From NCBI RefSeq assembly GCF_015100155.1, contig NZ_JACKZA010000008.1, positions 1-64,000 of the forward strand: a stretch of DNA of 64,000 nucleotides, in the 5' to 3' direction. Every line of letters begins with the position of its first letter. The stretch's first letter is position 1. The stretch is from Acidithiobacillus sp. HP-2. GTDB taxonomy: Bacteria; Pseudomonadota; Gammaproteobacteria; Acidithiobacillales; Acidithiobacillaceae. Below are positions 1-7,252 of this stretch, one piece after another. Both the position numbers and the translations under genes were made by a program. The notes below the pieces were generated by a model, which worked only from the letters and a program-made list of their open reading frames with translations, searched no databases and was not told where the DNA came from.

Positions 1-252
1 GTCCCGCACCTTGGGTACTTTGACGGGTACCGGACCCAGAGCGGTCATGATCTCGCGCTCCGGCAGATGCCCATTACGCACGACCGCCTGACGCCCATCA
101 ACCATCCGCACCGTCGCAAATTCTTCCAGCAATACCGCCACCTCTGCCTCTATGGCCTGCTCAATCAGAGAGCGTGCCGCGCGTCGAAGTATCCCTTCAA
201 TGCCCAGACCCAACTCTCCCATCCCACCTGCTATTACGGTATTCTTTTCCAC
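1..252 (-). CDS. IS256-family (mutator-type) transposase, N-terminal part, cut by window edge
   Basis: The minus strand reads open from a GTG at 252 to the left edge (84 codons). A TAAGGAG ribosome site sits at 259-265, six bases upstream of the start. The translation contains LIEQAIEAEVAVLLEEF and then NGHLPEREI followed by PVKVPKVRD. This is the N-terminal signature of IS256/mutator transposases, in which a helical region precedes the DDE catalytic core. The core and the rest of the protein lie outside the window, so it cannot be judged whether the enzyme is intact. It is the first of at least six mobile-element traces in the window. The family call rests on this N-terminal pattern only. 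Confidence 0.75.
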   Translation of the reverse strand, partial: MEKNTVIAGGMGELGLGIEGILRRAARSLIEQAIEAEVAVLLEEFATVRMVDGRQAVVRNGHLPEREIMTALGPVPVKVPKVRD

Positions 253-649
253 GGCGTACTCCTTATGTTGCTCTTTGAGTCGGAAACCCTTTGTAGCAAC
301 AGTACGCCACCTCATTCAAGCCAGTTGTAACGCGCCCGTACACCACTTTCGAGCATAGCTCCACCTTGCGTCCCGACGGGCAGAAGCTGCTGGCCCGGTT
401 GTGAGGGTGGGTCAAACCGTATCAAGGCTGATCATGGGCGTCTCACTGTGATCGTGATAGACCGCCTATAATCATTAGATGAGCCGTTTTGCGACATTAA
501 CGCCATAATATTAGCTGTATGGCGACAAATCACGAGAACTACATGCCTTCTTTAGCTGGAAAACGACGATTGGGCATCGAGGACAGCGCAGTTCTTCGCC
601 TATGTAAGAGCGAATGAAACGGTCAAGGGCGGCCAGATGGCCGCCATTT
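253..649. other. Intergenic, likely end of the IS256-type element
   Basis: No convincing gene is seen. The outer end of the IS256-type element must lie somewhere in this stretch, but its partner terminal repeat is outside the window and cannot be matched. Short overlapping reading frames here lack ribosome sites and family motifs. Confidence 0.4.
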
Positions 650-937
650 TCACCTCCGACCTGGTGGCCACTGCCTGGTAGCGTGTAGCACACGCAGCAC
701 GCGCACCAGGTCGCCAGCGACGTCATAGATCAGGATGTAATTCTGATGAACCACTAGCTCGCGAGTGCCTGCGACACGACCAGGCCGACCGATGCCGGGA
801 TGATCGAGCAAACGCCCGGCCTTTTCTGCAAACAGTTCATCAAGGGCCAATGCGGCGGCCGGGTTGTCGGCCTCAATGTAGTCATAGATTTCGTCGCGGT
901 CTTGTGTCGCCTCTGGCGTCCAGAACAACGCCATCAT
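650..937 (-). CDS. RelE/ParE-family toxin
   Basis: A 95-residue protein of the RelE/ParE superfamily. Visible family features are the N-terminal FWTPEATQDRDEIYDYI helix, the central LLDHPGIGRPGRV segment, the strand RELVVHQNYILIYDV and the closing VRVLRVLHATRQWP, which carries the conserved basic and aromatic residues near the C terminus. Such proteins either cleave mRNA at the ribosome (RelE) or poison gyrase (ParE), and the sequence alone does not decide which. The gene overlaps the upstream antitoxin by four bases (ATGA), so the two are translationally coupled. Start ATG at 937, with a second ATG directly after it. It lies in the plasmid-like part and probably stabilises that DNA. Confidence 0.85.
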   Translation of the reverse strand: MMALFWTPEATQDRDEIYDYIEADNPAAALALDELFAEKAGRLLDHPGIGRPGRVAGTRELVVHQNYILIYDVAGDLVRVLRVLHATRQWPPGRR

Positions 938-1224
938 TCGGCGGAGGCTTCAAGTCGGCGGCGTGTTGCTGCCCGCTTGACCGCGAACTTTGCTTCGACC
1001 TCGGCCGCTGGGATCAGATTACCGGCATTGGCTGAGTCAAGGCCGATTTGCGCCTGGCGACGAAACCAAGCGTCATGCTCGGCGGCTTCCTGCTGCTGCC
1101 GAACGAAGTCGCGCATGAAGTCGCGTAGGAGCTGCGCGGCGTTGCGATCGCGGTTTTTGGCTGCGGTGGAGAACTCGGATTTCAGCGCTTCATCGACCCG
1201 GAAAGTAAAGGTAGACTCGCTCAT
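934..1224 (-). CDS. RelB/ParD-like ribbon-helix-helix antitoxin
   Basis: A 96-residue antitoxin immediately upstream of the RelE/ParE toxin. The N terminus STFTFRVDEALKSEFSTAAK is a ribbon-helix-helix DNA-binding segment, followed by NRDRNAAQLLRDFMRDFV. The charged C-terminal half would wrap the toxin. The reading frame is open further upstream, but the ATG at 1224 follows a GAGGG ribosome site, and the upstream residues look non-coding, so this start is preferred. Antitoxins of this type normally bind an operator over their own promoter and repress the pair together with the toxin. Confidence 0.85.
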   Translation of the reverse strand: MSESTFTFRVDEALKSEFSTAAKNRDRNAAQLLRDFMRDFVRQQQEAAEHDAWFRRQAQIGLDSANAGNLIPAAEVEAKFAVKRAATRRRLEASAE

Positions 1225-1934
1225 GGCGTTGCCCTCATGTGTTACAGGATAAATACATCGTAGCACAATGCTAGGTGCGCTGAAATTGTTTTGCCGTGTC
1301 GCGTAAGTCCTGAAGGGAGGGCGGAAGGCGCCTTGCGCACTGCGGAAGGCCGGCTGGTGGCCCAAGGGATGCCCGGGGATTCGGGCGCGCTGCACCGCCT
1401 GGGCCGGCCGGCCGATGCCCTGCAGGAGACCCCCTGCCCTGCTTGACAATAGAGTTCTTTGAGTCAGGGCCTTTTCTGAGAAGCCATTAATCTGAAGTTT
1501 CAGTAAGTTTCATGAGGCACAGATTGTTGGGCGCTACGCTACCATATCCATTTGTGCCTGGACGAATAATTTATGAGGAGTTGGCAGAGATTTGACTAAA
1601 TCCCCAGAATTGATCGGGGATGATTTCGTCCGCAAGCAGTAAGTGGATACACTCCTGCACCACTACGCTAATACATTACGACATGTTGATATGTTAACAT
1701 GTCGTAATAATTACATGTATACACGTAGCATGATAGGCTTGGCTTTTTGCTTCTTGTAATTGCGGTATTATCCGGAATTATTGGATCGACGTCATTGACG
1801 ATGGTGCTCATCGAGAAAAACGAGAGGCTGCCACTCCTCTGTGATGGATAAGGCATATATCGCTGTATTGACTAATATATCCGCCATACAATACACTTAT
1901 ACAAGTATCCATTATGACATAACGAGGTGTATAC
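1225..1934. other. Intergenic region upstream of parA
   Basis: No supported gene is present. The stretch changes from GC-rich (about 1260-1440) to AT-rich (after about 1480), which marks the start of the AT-rich plasmid-maintenance block. It contains the inverted repeat at 1675-1708 and, just before parA, AT-rich promoter-like sequence. A TTGACT lies at 1868, but no well-spaced -10 is certain. Confidence 0.5.
1675..1708. repeat. 13-bp perfect inverted repeat, possible partition site or operator
   Basis: The arms ATTACGACATGTT (1675-1687) and AACATGTCGTAAT (1696-1708) are perfectly complementary around an 8-base spacer. The repeat lies 230 bp upstream of parA in an AT-rich stretch with no gene. 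Its position suits a centromere-like site or an operator for the ribbon-helix-helix partner. The structure is seen directly, but the role is inferred. Confidence 0.5.
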
Positions 1935-2567
1935 ATGTCAGAGTGTAAAGTTGTGTCGGTAATTGCAGAAAAAGGAGGTGTGGGCAAGACTACAGTTGCC
2001 TTGACTCTTGCTGTGGCTGCTGTTCAAGCAGGCAACAAGGTTGCCGTGTTTGACCTTGATCCTCAAGCAACTGCAACACAATGGACCGATCGTCGTGAAG
2101 CCGAATTTCCATGGGTTGTTGCAATTCCATCGACTCGTTTGTCGGTTTCTTTAGAAAACGCCAAGGCACAAGGCGTAAATTTTGTGGTGATTGATACGCC
2201 TCCCCATGCAGGAAGTGCTTCTGTAGAAGCTGTTCGATATTCAGACTTAACGGTAATACCCGTAGAACCTCACTTATATACTATTGAAACACTACCAAAA
2301 CTAAATGACATAATAAGATTGGGTGGGGATCGGCCGGCTTTATTCTTAATAAGTAAAGCAGCAACACAGGGTAAAGAAGGATTAGATGCCGCAACATACA
2401 TTACGAAACAAGGGTTTAATGTCTGTCCTACAATCCTTCACCTCCGCGCAGCACATCGACATGCGGGAAATGTCGGCATGACAGCACAAGAGTATGAACC
2501 AAAAGGGAAAGCTTCGGAAGAATCTAACCTTGTATACATGTATACATTATCGCTTTTAACCATTTAG
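1935..2567 (+). CDS. parA: ParA-family partition ATPase
   Basis: A 210-residue ParA/Soj-type ATPase. The deviant Walker A motif EKGGVGKTT lies at about residues 12-20. The Walker A' segment VFDLDPQATATQW follows, and the Walker B region is FVVIDTPPHAG. The length fits the short plasmid ParA class without an N-terminal DNA-binding domain. In this class the ATPase moves plasmid copies along the nucleoid with a small ribbon-helix-helix partner and a centromere site. The gene for such a partner starts ten bases after the stop. Start ATG at 1935. Base composition is AT-rich, like the next two genes and unlike the flanks. The C terminus after KASEESNLVYMYTL looks somewhat irregular. Confidence 0.9.
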   Translation: MSECKVVSVIAEKGGVGKTTVALTLAVAAVQAGNKVAVFDLDPQATATQWTDRREAEFPWVVAIPSTRLSVSLENAKAQGVNFVVIDTPPHAGSASVEAVRYSDLTVIPVEPHLYTIETLPKLNDIIRLGGDRPALFLISKAATQGKEGLDAATYITKQGFNVCPTILHLRAAHRHAGNVGMTAQEYEPKGKASEESNLVYMYTLSLLTI

Positions 2568-2576
2568 GAGAGAGGC

Positions 2577-2903
2577 ATGGCAAAAATAAACCCATTATCA
2601 CAAGGACTTAAACAACAAGAGCTACATCCTGACAACGCACAAGGGAAATCTATTCAGATTGATGTGCAAAATGAGCATATCGAGCATACAAAAAAATTGC
2701 CACCATCCCGTGCTGGCCGCGTCTTGATTGGAGGACATTTTGCACCTGAGGTACAAACAGAGTTGAAGATATTAGCGGCTCGAGAAAGAACAAGCGTTCA
2801 ATCACTTATTGCTGAAGGTATAAATGCTGTTTTTGCTAGGCGGCACAAACCACAAATAGCAACAATCTCTCCGCTATCTCTTTCTACAAAGAAAACAAAT
2901 TAG
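2577..2903 (+). CDS. Ribbon-helix-helix partition partner (ParG/ParB-like)
   Basis: A 108-residue protein with a disordered, charged N terminus. A C-terminal ribbon-helix-helix-like domain follows: RVLIGGHFAPEV, then TELKILAARERTSVQSLIAEGINAVFARR. This layout is typical of the small DNA-binding partners encoded just downstream of plasmid parA genes, which bind the centromere and repress the operon. An AGGAGAGAG ribosome site precedes the ATG, ten bases after parA. The alternative is an antitoxin-like regulator of the same fold, but position favours the partition role. The N-terminal half has no recognised match. Confidence 0.7.
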   Translation: MAKINPLSQGLKQQELHPDNAQGKSIQIDVQNEHIEHTKKLPPSRAGRVLIGGHFAPEVQTELKILAARERTSVQSLIAEGINAVFARRHKPQIATISPLSLSTKKTN

Positions 2904-2930
2904 TTCATTATAAATTAAAGGAGATGTGCC

Positions 2931-4043
2931 ATGGAATCTAAGACACGCCCCCCAAAAAAAAGAAATATGCAATCTATCAAACCAGTCCCAGAAAATGCCT
3001 TTAGCAATAAGCAACTGAATTTATTCCAAGATTTTTTGGTTAACTCTGACAGCGAATCGGAGGCACTATCTAATGCTATTGACTTATGGGATAGCATACC
3101 ACGCTATTCTATATCAAGAAAGAAAGAGGATGAATTGCGCCTTCCTGGCGGTTTTCTTCCTGCAAGAAAGGTCGACTTTAAATATAGGGGACGGAACTAT
3201 ATAGCACAAATAAGACCTGCTAGAATAGATATTAGAGATAAAAACGGAAATTATACAGGTGATACAATAGAACATTATCCAAGCGCGCGCGAAGAACTAA
3301 TTGAGCACACATTACGTAAATTAGCTACAGAGAGTTTTTCGGGTTTTTACGATGCGCCAGACTATCGGAGCGGTGTGTCGTTTACCTTACATAGATTACG
3401 TACAGAGCTAGCAAAACACGGCCATTCAATGACTTACAACGGAATTGTAGAAGGCCTTGAAATATTGCATTATTCATATCTAGCAGTAATTGATGCTGAA
3501 TCAGATCCTAATGACCCAAATATGATATCCCAACCATACTTTCCAGCCTTAGCAAAGGTTAATAGAAAAAAAAGAGCAGAAGATCCAGAGGCAAAATGGT
3601 TTGTTCAGTTTCATGGTCTTGTCACTAACAGTATAAATCATATTACATATAGACAATTTAATTATCAGCGCCTGATGAAGTGTAATTCACAGCTTGCACG
3701 GTGGATAATTAGTCAGCTGGTGTTAAAATACACGCAAGCATCAATTACAAATAGTTTCCAGATTAATCTAAGTACAATTAAAAGAGACAGTGTTTTGCTT
3801 GATGGGTATTCACGCCAACGTGATGCTCTGGCTGCTTTAAACGAAGCGTGGGAAGAGATCAAATCTCTTGGGGCGGTTTCCTTGGTTGAGAAAGTGGAAA
3901 AGCGTGGCGTTCGAGGAAAGCTAGAGGATGTCGTCTACACTATATTTCCAACCAGTGAGTTTGCACAAGAGCAAAAAGCGGCTAACCGGAGACGTAGAAA
4001 TGCGGCGGAATCTCAATTATCTGACTCACCCCATGAAATTTAA
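2931..4043 (+). CDS. Plasmid replication initiator, RepA-like
   Basis: A 370-residue initiator-like protein following the partition genes, with AAAGGAG upstream of its ATG. Recognisable segments are the region around LPARKVDFKYRGR, then SAREELIEHTLRKLATE, then YRSGVSFTLHRLRTELAKHGHSM, and later FVQFHGLVTNSINHITYRQFNY. They resemble the RepA initiators of IncW-like broad-host-range plasmids, which have a winged-helix fold and bind iterons. Six iterons start 34 bases after the stop codon, strongly supporting the assignment. The C terminus is basic (NRRRRNAAES). The gene is AT-rich. No frameshift is seen, so it may be functional. The family match is from memory of the motif pattern. Confidence 0.75.
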   Translation: MESKTRPPKKRNMQSIKPVPENAFSNKQLNLFQDFLVNSDSESEALSNAIDLWDSIPRYSISRKKEDELRLPGGFLPARKVDFKYRGRNYIAQIRPARIDIRDKNGNYTGDTIEHYPSAREELIEHTLRKLATESFSGFYDAPDYRSGVSFTLHRLRTELAKHGHSMTYNGIVEGLEILHYSYLAVIDAESDPNDPNMISQPYFPALAKVNRKKRAEDPEAKWFVQFHGLVTNSINHITYRQFNYQRLMKCNSQLARWIISQLVLKYTQASITNSFQINLSTIKRDSVLLDGYSRQRDALAALNEAWEEIKSLGAVSLVEKVEKRGVRGKLEDVVYTIFPTSEFAQEQKAANRRRRNAAESQLSDSPHEI

Positions 4044-4076
4044 GAAATTTTCCAACAAGGGGATAGAAATCACATA

Positions 4077-4306
4077 GCAGGTTATCCAGGTCGCACATAG
4101 CAGGTTATCCAGGTCGCACGTCATTTTTAGGCAGGTTATCCAGGTCGCGAGTTTTGCTAAAGGCAGGTTATTCAGGTCGCGGGTTTCGCTAAAGGCAGGT
4201 TATTCAGGTCGCGGGTTGTGATCAAAAAGAAATTAGCGATCGTGATCACCACAATTTATAGCCAAACACACTGTAAAATATATACATAGCAGGTTATCCA
4301 GGTCGC
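4077..4306 (+). repeat. Six 18-bp iterons, probable origin of replication
   Basis: Six direct copies of GCAGGTTATYCAGGTCGC start at 4077, 4100, 4131, 4163, 4195 and 4289. Four are identical, with C at the variable position, and the copies at 4163 and 4195 have T. Start-to-start spacing is 23, 31, 32, 32 and 94 bases, so most copies lie on the same face of the helix. The array follows the initiator gene and is succeeded by AT-rich sequence (4220-4390) that could be the unwinding region. This is the usual layout of an iteron-controlled theta origin. Confidence 0.9.
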
Positions 4307-4898
4307 ACATCATTTTTTCAGCGTTTTGTTTTTTAACAATAAAACTCGAATTAACCAGCCCCTATCCTTTTTATCCTTTTAATTAACCTTTTATTATCCT
4401 TGGCTTCGCAAGCTCCGCCGCCGTCTCTTGGGGGCTTCGCCCCCGCCGACTCGAACCCACGCCTTTGGACGCTTCGCGTCCGTCTGCGTGTCCCACCCGG
4501 CATCCCCCTTATTTTAATGAGCACCCACTTGCCGCCTACGGCGCCGGGCACAAACCTAACCCGGCGGGGACCCTGCTGGTCCCCCTGTCCGCGCCTACGG
4601 CTTGCCGGGTCGACCCCCTTCGGGGACTGCGTCCCCCACTGCCTACGGCAGTGGCTCCCCCTCTAGTTTTACAAAAGAGGGGTAAATTTGGCGTAGGGCG
4701 TTATTTTGGTGGTTGAGTGATGGAAATGTACCGGAATAGGATTTACGTCGGTTCTGGGGCGGTTTCTGGGCCTTTACAGTAGGATTCTGTGTCGGCTTTC
4801 TGATTAGCTCTTTGTCAACTGTTAGGACGATTCCTCTTGTGGTCGTTACAGTCACGGTTTATGCTCTGCTCCTGTAACCGTTTTGGGGGTTCTTAAAA
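4307..4898. other. Post-iteron intergenic region with hairpin array
   Basis: No supported gene. After a short AT-rich stretch the sequence becomes GC-rich and is filled with small stem-loops (listed separately, 4399-4653). An unremarkable lead-in then runs to the gene starting at 4899. Confidence 0.5.
4399..4653. repeat. Cluster of short GC-rich hairpins with three-base loops
   Basis: At least seven short palindromes lie within 255 bp. These are GGGGGC-TTC-GCCCCC (4430-4444), GGACGC-TTC-GCGTCC (4467-4481), CGCC-TAC-GGCG (4533-4543), GGGGACC-CTGCT-GGTCCCC (4566-4584), GCC-TAC-GGC (4593-4601), GGGGAC-TGC-GTCCCC (4622-4636) and CACTGCC-TAC-GGCAGTG (4637-4653). Most have a three-base loop closed by C and G. 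They are not followed by T-runs, so they are unlikely to be ordinary terminators. They lie directly after the iterons. Confidence 0.8.
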
Positions 4899-5117
4899 AT
4901 GGGCAAAAGCCCGGCTGAACGACAAAGAGACAAGCGGGAAAGGGATTATGCGTTGGTCTGGGGGGGAGGAGGTGATGAAACCCAGTTGTCCGATACCGCC
5001 TTACTGGAACAAATCGCTATTGCCTATCGCAAGGGACGAAACCTTCCCGGTGAGAACGTCATCCTGCGCGGATTGATTCAGGAACTGATGCAACGGGCGC
5101 GGCTGTTGTCAGAATGA
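4899..5117 (+). CDS. Small hypothetical plasmid protein
   Basis: A 72-residue charged protein with no recognised family. It begins with a basic stretch (SPAERQRDKRERDYAL) and continues with a helical segment rich in leucine (DTALLEQIAIAYRKG, then ILRGLIQELMQRARLL). The start is the ATG at 4899, with only a weak G-rich ribosome site upstream. Its stop overlaps the start of the next gene in an ATGA, so the two form a translationally coupled pair. Function is unknown. Confidence 0.55.
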   Translation: MGKSPAERQRDKRERDYALVWGGGGDETQLSDTALLEQIAIAYRKGRNLPGENVILRGLIQELMQRARLLSE

Positions 5118-5371
5118 ACGCGCGGACCCCGCAAGCCCGCCATCCTCTGGCGGCTCAGGATATGGGGCGGATTCTTGCCTATCTGCAGCAAAACCCCGGT
5201 ACCTCCGTGGAGATTGCCCGGGCCTTACGATTGACCGTGAACCGGGTGAATGGATTGCTTCTGGAGTTGCGGGCGCAGGGACTAGTGTATGTGCCTTCCT
5301 GTACGATCGGCAGTAAGGGCAGTACGGTCAATGTCTGGGCCTGTAGGGAAGCGGAGGAGGGCGCCCGATAG
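5114..5371 (+). CDS. Winged-helix DNA-binding protein, hypothetical
   Basis: An 85-residue protein whose central region reads MGRILAYLQQNPGTSVEIARALRLTVNRVNGLLLELRAQGLVYV in sense. It is a helix-turn-helix with a following wing of the MarR/ArsR-like or replication-initiator type: a first helix, a positioning helix around TSVEIARAL, a recognition helix around TVNRVNGLLLEL, and a wing rich in glycine and serine (GSKGSTVNVW). The start overlaps the previous stop by four bases. It is a likely local regulator of the plasmid genes, but target and ligand are unknown. Confidence 0.6.
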   Translation: MNARTPQARHPLAAQDMGRILAYLQQNPGTSVEIARALRLTVNRVNGLLLELRAQGLVYVPSCTIGSKGSTVNVWACREAEEGAR

Positions 5372-5474
5372 GGGGGGAGGGTTCTCTATATCGCTCGTGC
5401 GGCTTAGTCCCGGCAGGGCTGACAGGTTTTTACGGTTTTTATAGGACATACCGATCGCTGGAGGAGAATGGGTC

Positions 5475-5849
5475 ATGGATACGTCCGATTCAGATAGCGA
5501 TCTGGTTTATGATCTGTCCCACTGGTGGTGTGTGACCTGGCAGAAGGTTCAACCCGATGCAGTACCCCCGGTCTTCCGCTATTACCGGCTCTGTCTGCAG
5601 CAGAATCTTTGGGGACAATGGGAGCTGCTCCGCTGTTGGGGCAGAATCGGTCAGAAACCCTCCCGCGAACAGCGCGAAAGGGTGGGTTCTCCGGGAGCGG
5701 CAGAAGTCATTCGACAGCAAGTTCAGAAAACCCGACGGCAGCATCGCTATGTGCCGGTAGAAGTCCCCTTGGTCGCGCTGGATCTGGCCGACTGGACCTC
5801 CGAGCATACAGGGAACACCGTTTTGCGGGGAAATCTAAATAAAGGATAG
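5475..5849 (+). CDS. WGR-domain protein
   Basis: A 124-residue protein containing a WGR domain. The core reads RYYRLCLQQNLWGQWELLRC, then WGRIGQ, and later a helix GAAEVIRQQVQKTRRQHRY. The W-G-R triplet of the family is intact at WGRIG. WGR domains are nucleic-acid-binding modules known from eukaryotic PARPs and from many small plasmid proteins. Here it stands alone with no second domain. The ATG follows a GGAGGAGA ribosome site. It lies in a run of small same-strand plasmid genes. Its role there is unknown. Confidence 0.8.
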   Translation: MDTSDSDSDLVYDLSHWWCVTWQKVQPDAVPPVFRYYRLCLQQNLWGQWELLRCWGRIGQKPSREQRERVGSPGAAEVIRQQVQKTRRQHRYVPVEVPLVALDLADWTSEHTGNTVLRGNLNKG

Positions 5850-6032
5850 CTCGAAAACTCCATTTTTTTGACGGATGAAGAAAATAAAGGCAAAGAAAAC
5901 GCTCAAAAAAAAGGTTTTTGAAAAGACGTAATGACATTATCTGGCTGTTTCTATGTGGAAGAAAATGTGGATACAATCATCCAAAATTCTCTTTAGATAA
6001 GCTGACGAATCAGTAGCACTGTGAGAAAAACA

Positions 6033-6329
6033 ATGACGAAATCCGAACTCATGGACACGATCTATCAGGCCTTACGGGATCAGGGAAACCAAGCGATATC
6101 CCGCCAGGAGGTCATTATGGCCGTCGGACTGATCCTGGATCATTGTGCCCAAGCTTTAGGGGCCGGCGAGCGGATCGAGATCCGGGATTTCGGGGCGTTT
6201 ACCCTGCATACGATAGCGGCCAAAGCCGGCCGGAATCCGAAGACGGGTGCGTCTGTAGCCGTACCTGAAAAACGCAGCGTGCATTTTAAGCCCGGTCAGG
6301 CGATGCGGAGATTGGTCAATTCGCAATAA
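6033..6329 (+). CDS. HU/IHF-family DNA-binding protein (first copy)
   Basis: A histone-like protein of about 98 residues. MTKSELMDTIYQAL is the usual N-terminal helix, and IEIRDFGAFTLHTIAAKAGRNPKTGASVAVPEKRSVHFKPG contains the GxF turn and the RNPKTG DNA-intercalating arm of the HU/IHF family (quoted by its parts: RDFGAFTL and RNPKTG). The ATG at 6033 matches the family start. A GTG at 6021 in the same frame is an alternative that adds four residues. Such proteins bend DNA and are common on large plasmids. It is followed by a second family member. Confidence 0.88.
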   Translation: MTKSELMDTIYQALRDQGNQAISRQEVIMAVGLILDHCAQALGAGERIEIRDFGAFTLHTIAAKAGRNPKTGASVAVPEKRSVHFKPGQAMRRLVNSQ

Positions 6330-6420
6330 AACCTTACGCGGAATGGCACGCGCTTGTGTTGCGCCGGTTATGGGAATTCCCTACATTGGCCAGACACGTA
6401 TCCTAAAAAAAGAGGTTCTG

Positions 6421-6696
6421 ATGAACAAAACCGAATTTATTGCTGCCCTGGCCCGTCATGGGGAGATGTCCAAAGTGGATGCGGAAAAATGTTTTCAGGT
6501 GTTCCGTCATACGTTGGAAACGGAATTGCCTGCGGCCGGTAAAATCACTTTTCCCGGATTCTGTACGTTTGAAATCGTGGACAAACCCGCGCGTAAGGCC
6601 CGGAATCCCGCTACGGGACAGGAAATTGAAGTACCTGCCAAGAAAAGTATCAAGTTCAAGGCGGGGAAAGAGTTTGCCGGGAAAGTGAATCACTGA
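6421..6696 (+). CDS. HU/IHF-family DNA-binding protein (second copy)
   Basis: A 91-residue histone-like protein. MNKTEFIAALARHGEMS forms the first helices, FPGFCTFEIVDKPAR gives the GxF-type turn, and RNPATGQEIEVPAKKSIKF is the DNA-binding arm. The frame is open upstream to 6343, but AGAGG before the ATG at 6421 and the family length decide this start. It resembles the first copy only moderately, so it is not a recent duplication. Two HU-like genes in a row may form a heterodimer, as HU alpha/beta and IHF do. That is an inference from gene order. Confidence 0.88.
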   Translation: MNKTEFIAALARHGEMSKVDAEKCFQVFRHTLETELPAAGKITFPGFCTFEIVDKPARKARNPATGQEIEVPAKKSIKFKAGKEFAGKVNH

Positions 6697-6716
6697 GGAA
6701 CAGAAAAGGAGAAAAC

Positions 6717-7064
6717 GTGACTGAAGGGAAAAAACGGGTGCGGCGCACTCCGGAACAGCGTCTGGCCGATCTGGAGAAAAAGCAGACGGAGATTCTGGAA
6801 CGCCAGAAAGCGGCACTGGCCAGAATCGAGGCGGCGAAAAAACGGTTGATGCAGACTCCGTCAGCTCGTAAGAAAAACGTAGCGCAGGAAAAACGCTTTG
6901 TGCGGGCGGCTGAGGCATTAGCTCCGGAATGGGATTACCGTCACTTTATCGCGGCTATTGAAAAAGCCCTTCAGGAAGATCCACAGGCCTTGCAGGAACG
7001 GGGGGAAGCTTTGTTGGAAGAACATGGCAAGGCCCGGCGGGGACGGCGACCAAAGGTCCATTAA
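6717..7064 (+). CDS. Charged coiled-coil plasmid protein, hypothetical
   Basis: A 115-residue, highly charged protein starting at a GTG 20 bases after the HU gene, with AAAGGAG as ribosome site. The first half (RRTPEQRLADLEKKQTEI and on through ARIEAAKKRLMQT) is a clear coiled coil. The second half is helical, with a basic tail ending KARRGRRPKVH. MobC-like and other plasmid accessory proteins have this make-up, but no diagnostic motif is present. It is the last gene before the IS21-family element and may belong to the transcription unit of the HU genes. Confidence 0.6.
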   Translation: MTEGKKRVRRTPEQRLADLEKKQTEILERQKAALARIEAAKKRLMQTPSARKKNVAQEKRFVRAAEALAPEWDYRHFIAAIEKALQEDPQALQERGEALLEEHGKARRGRRPKVH

Positions 7065-7252
7065 GCATGCGGTCAGGGTAGGGGGCCGCAGGGGGAATGG
7101 TCCTGGTCCTGACTCGGCGTACTATGAAAACTGTCACGGGTCGGCAATATGGCGCCATTGCAGGGTCACCATAATGGTGCCACCTGCGGCTTAGTTATCA
7201 GGGTCTCGAACTTCTATTGGATCGGTTACCTTCCTCACTTTTGGAGGGAACC

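Noticed and set aside
4440-4475. A GGTTCGAGTC word on the minus strand resembling a tRNA T-loop
   Set aside because: The flanking bases do not form a T-stem, and no acceptor, D or anticodon arm can be drawn. It belongs to the hairpin-rich block.
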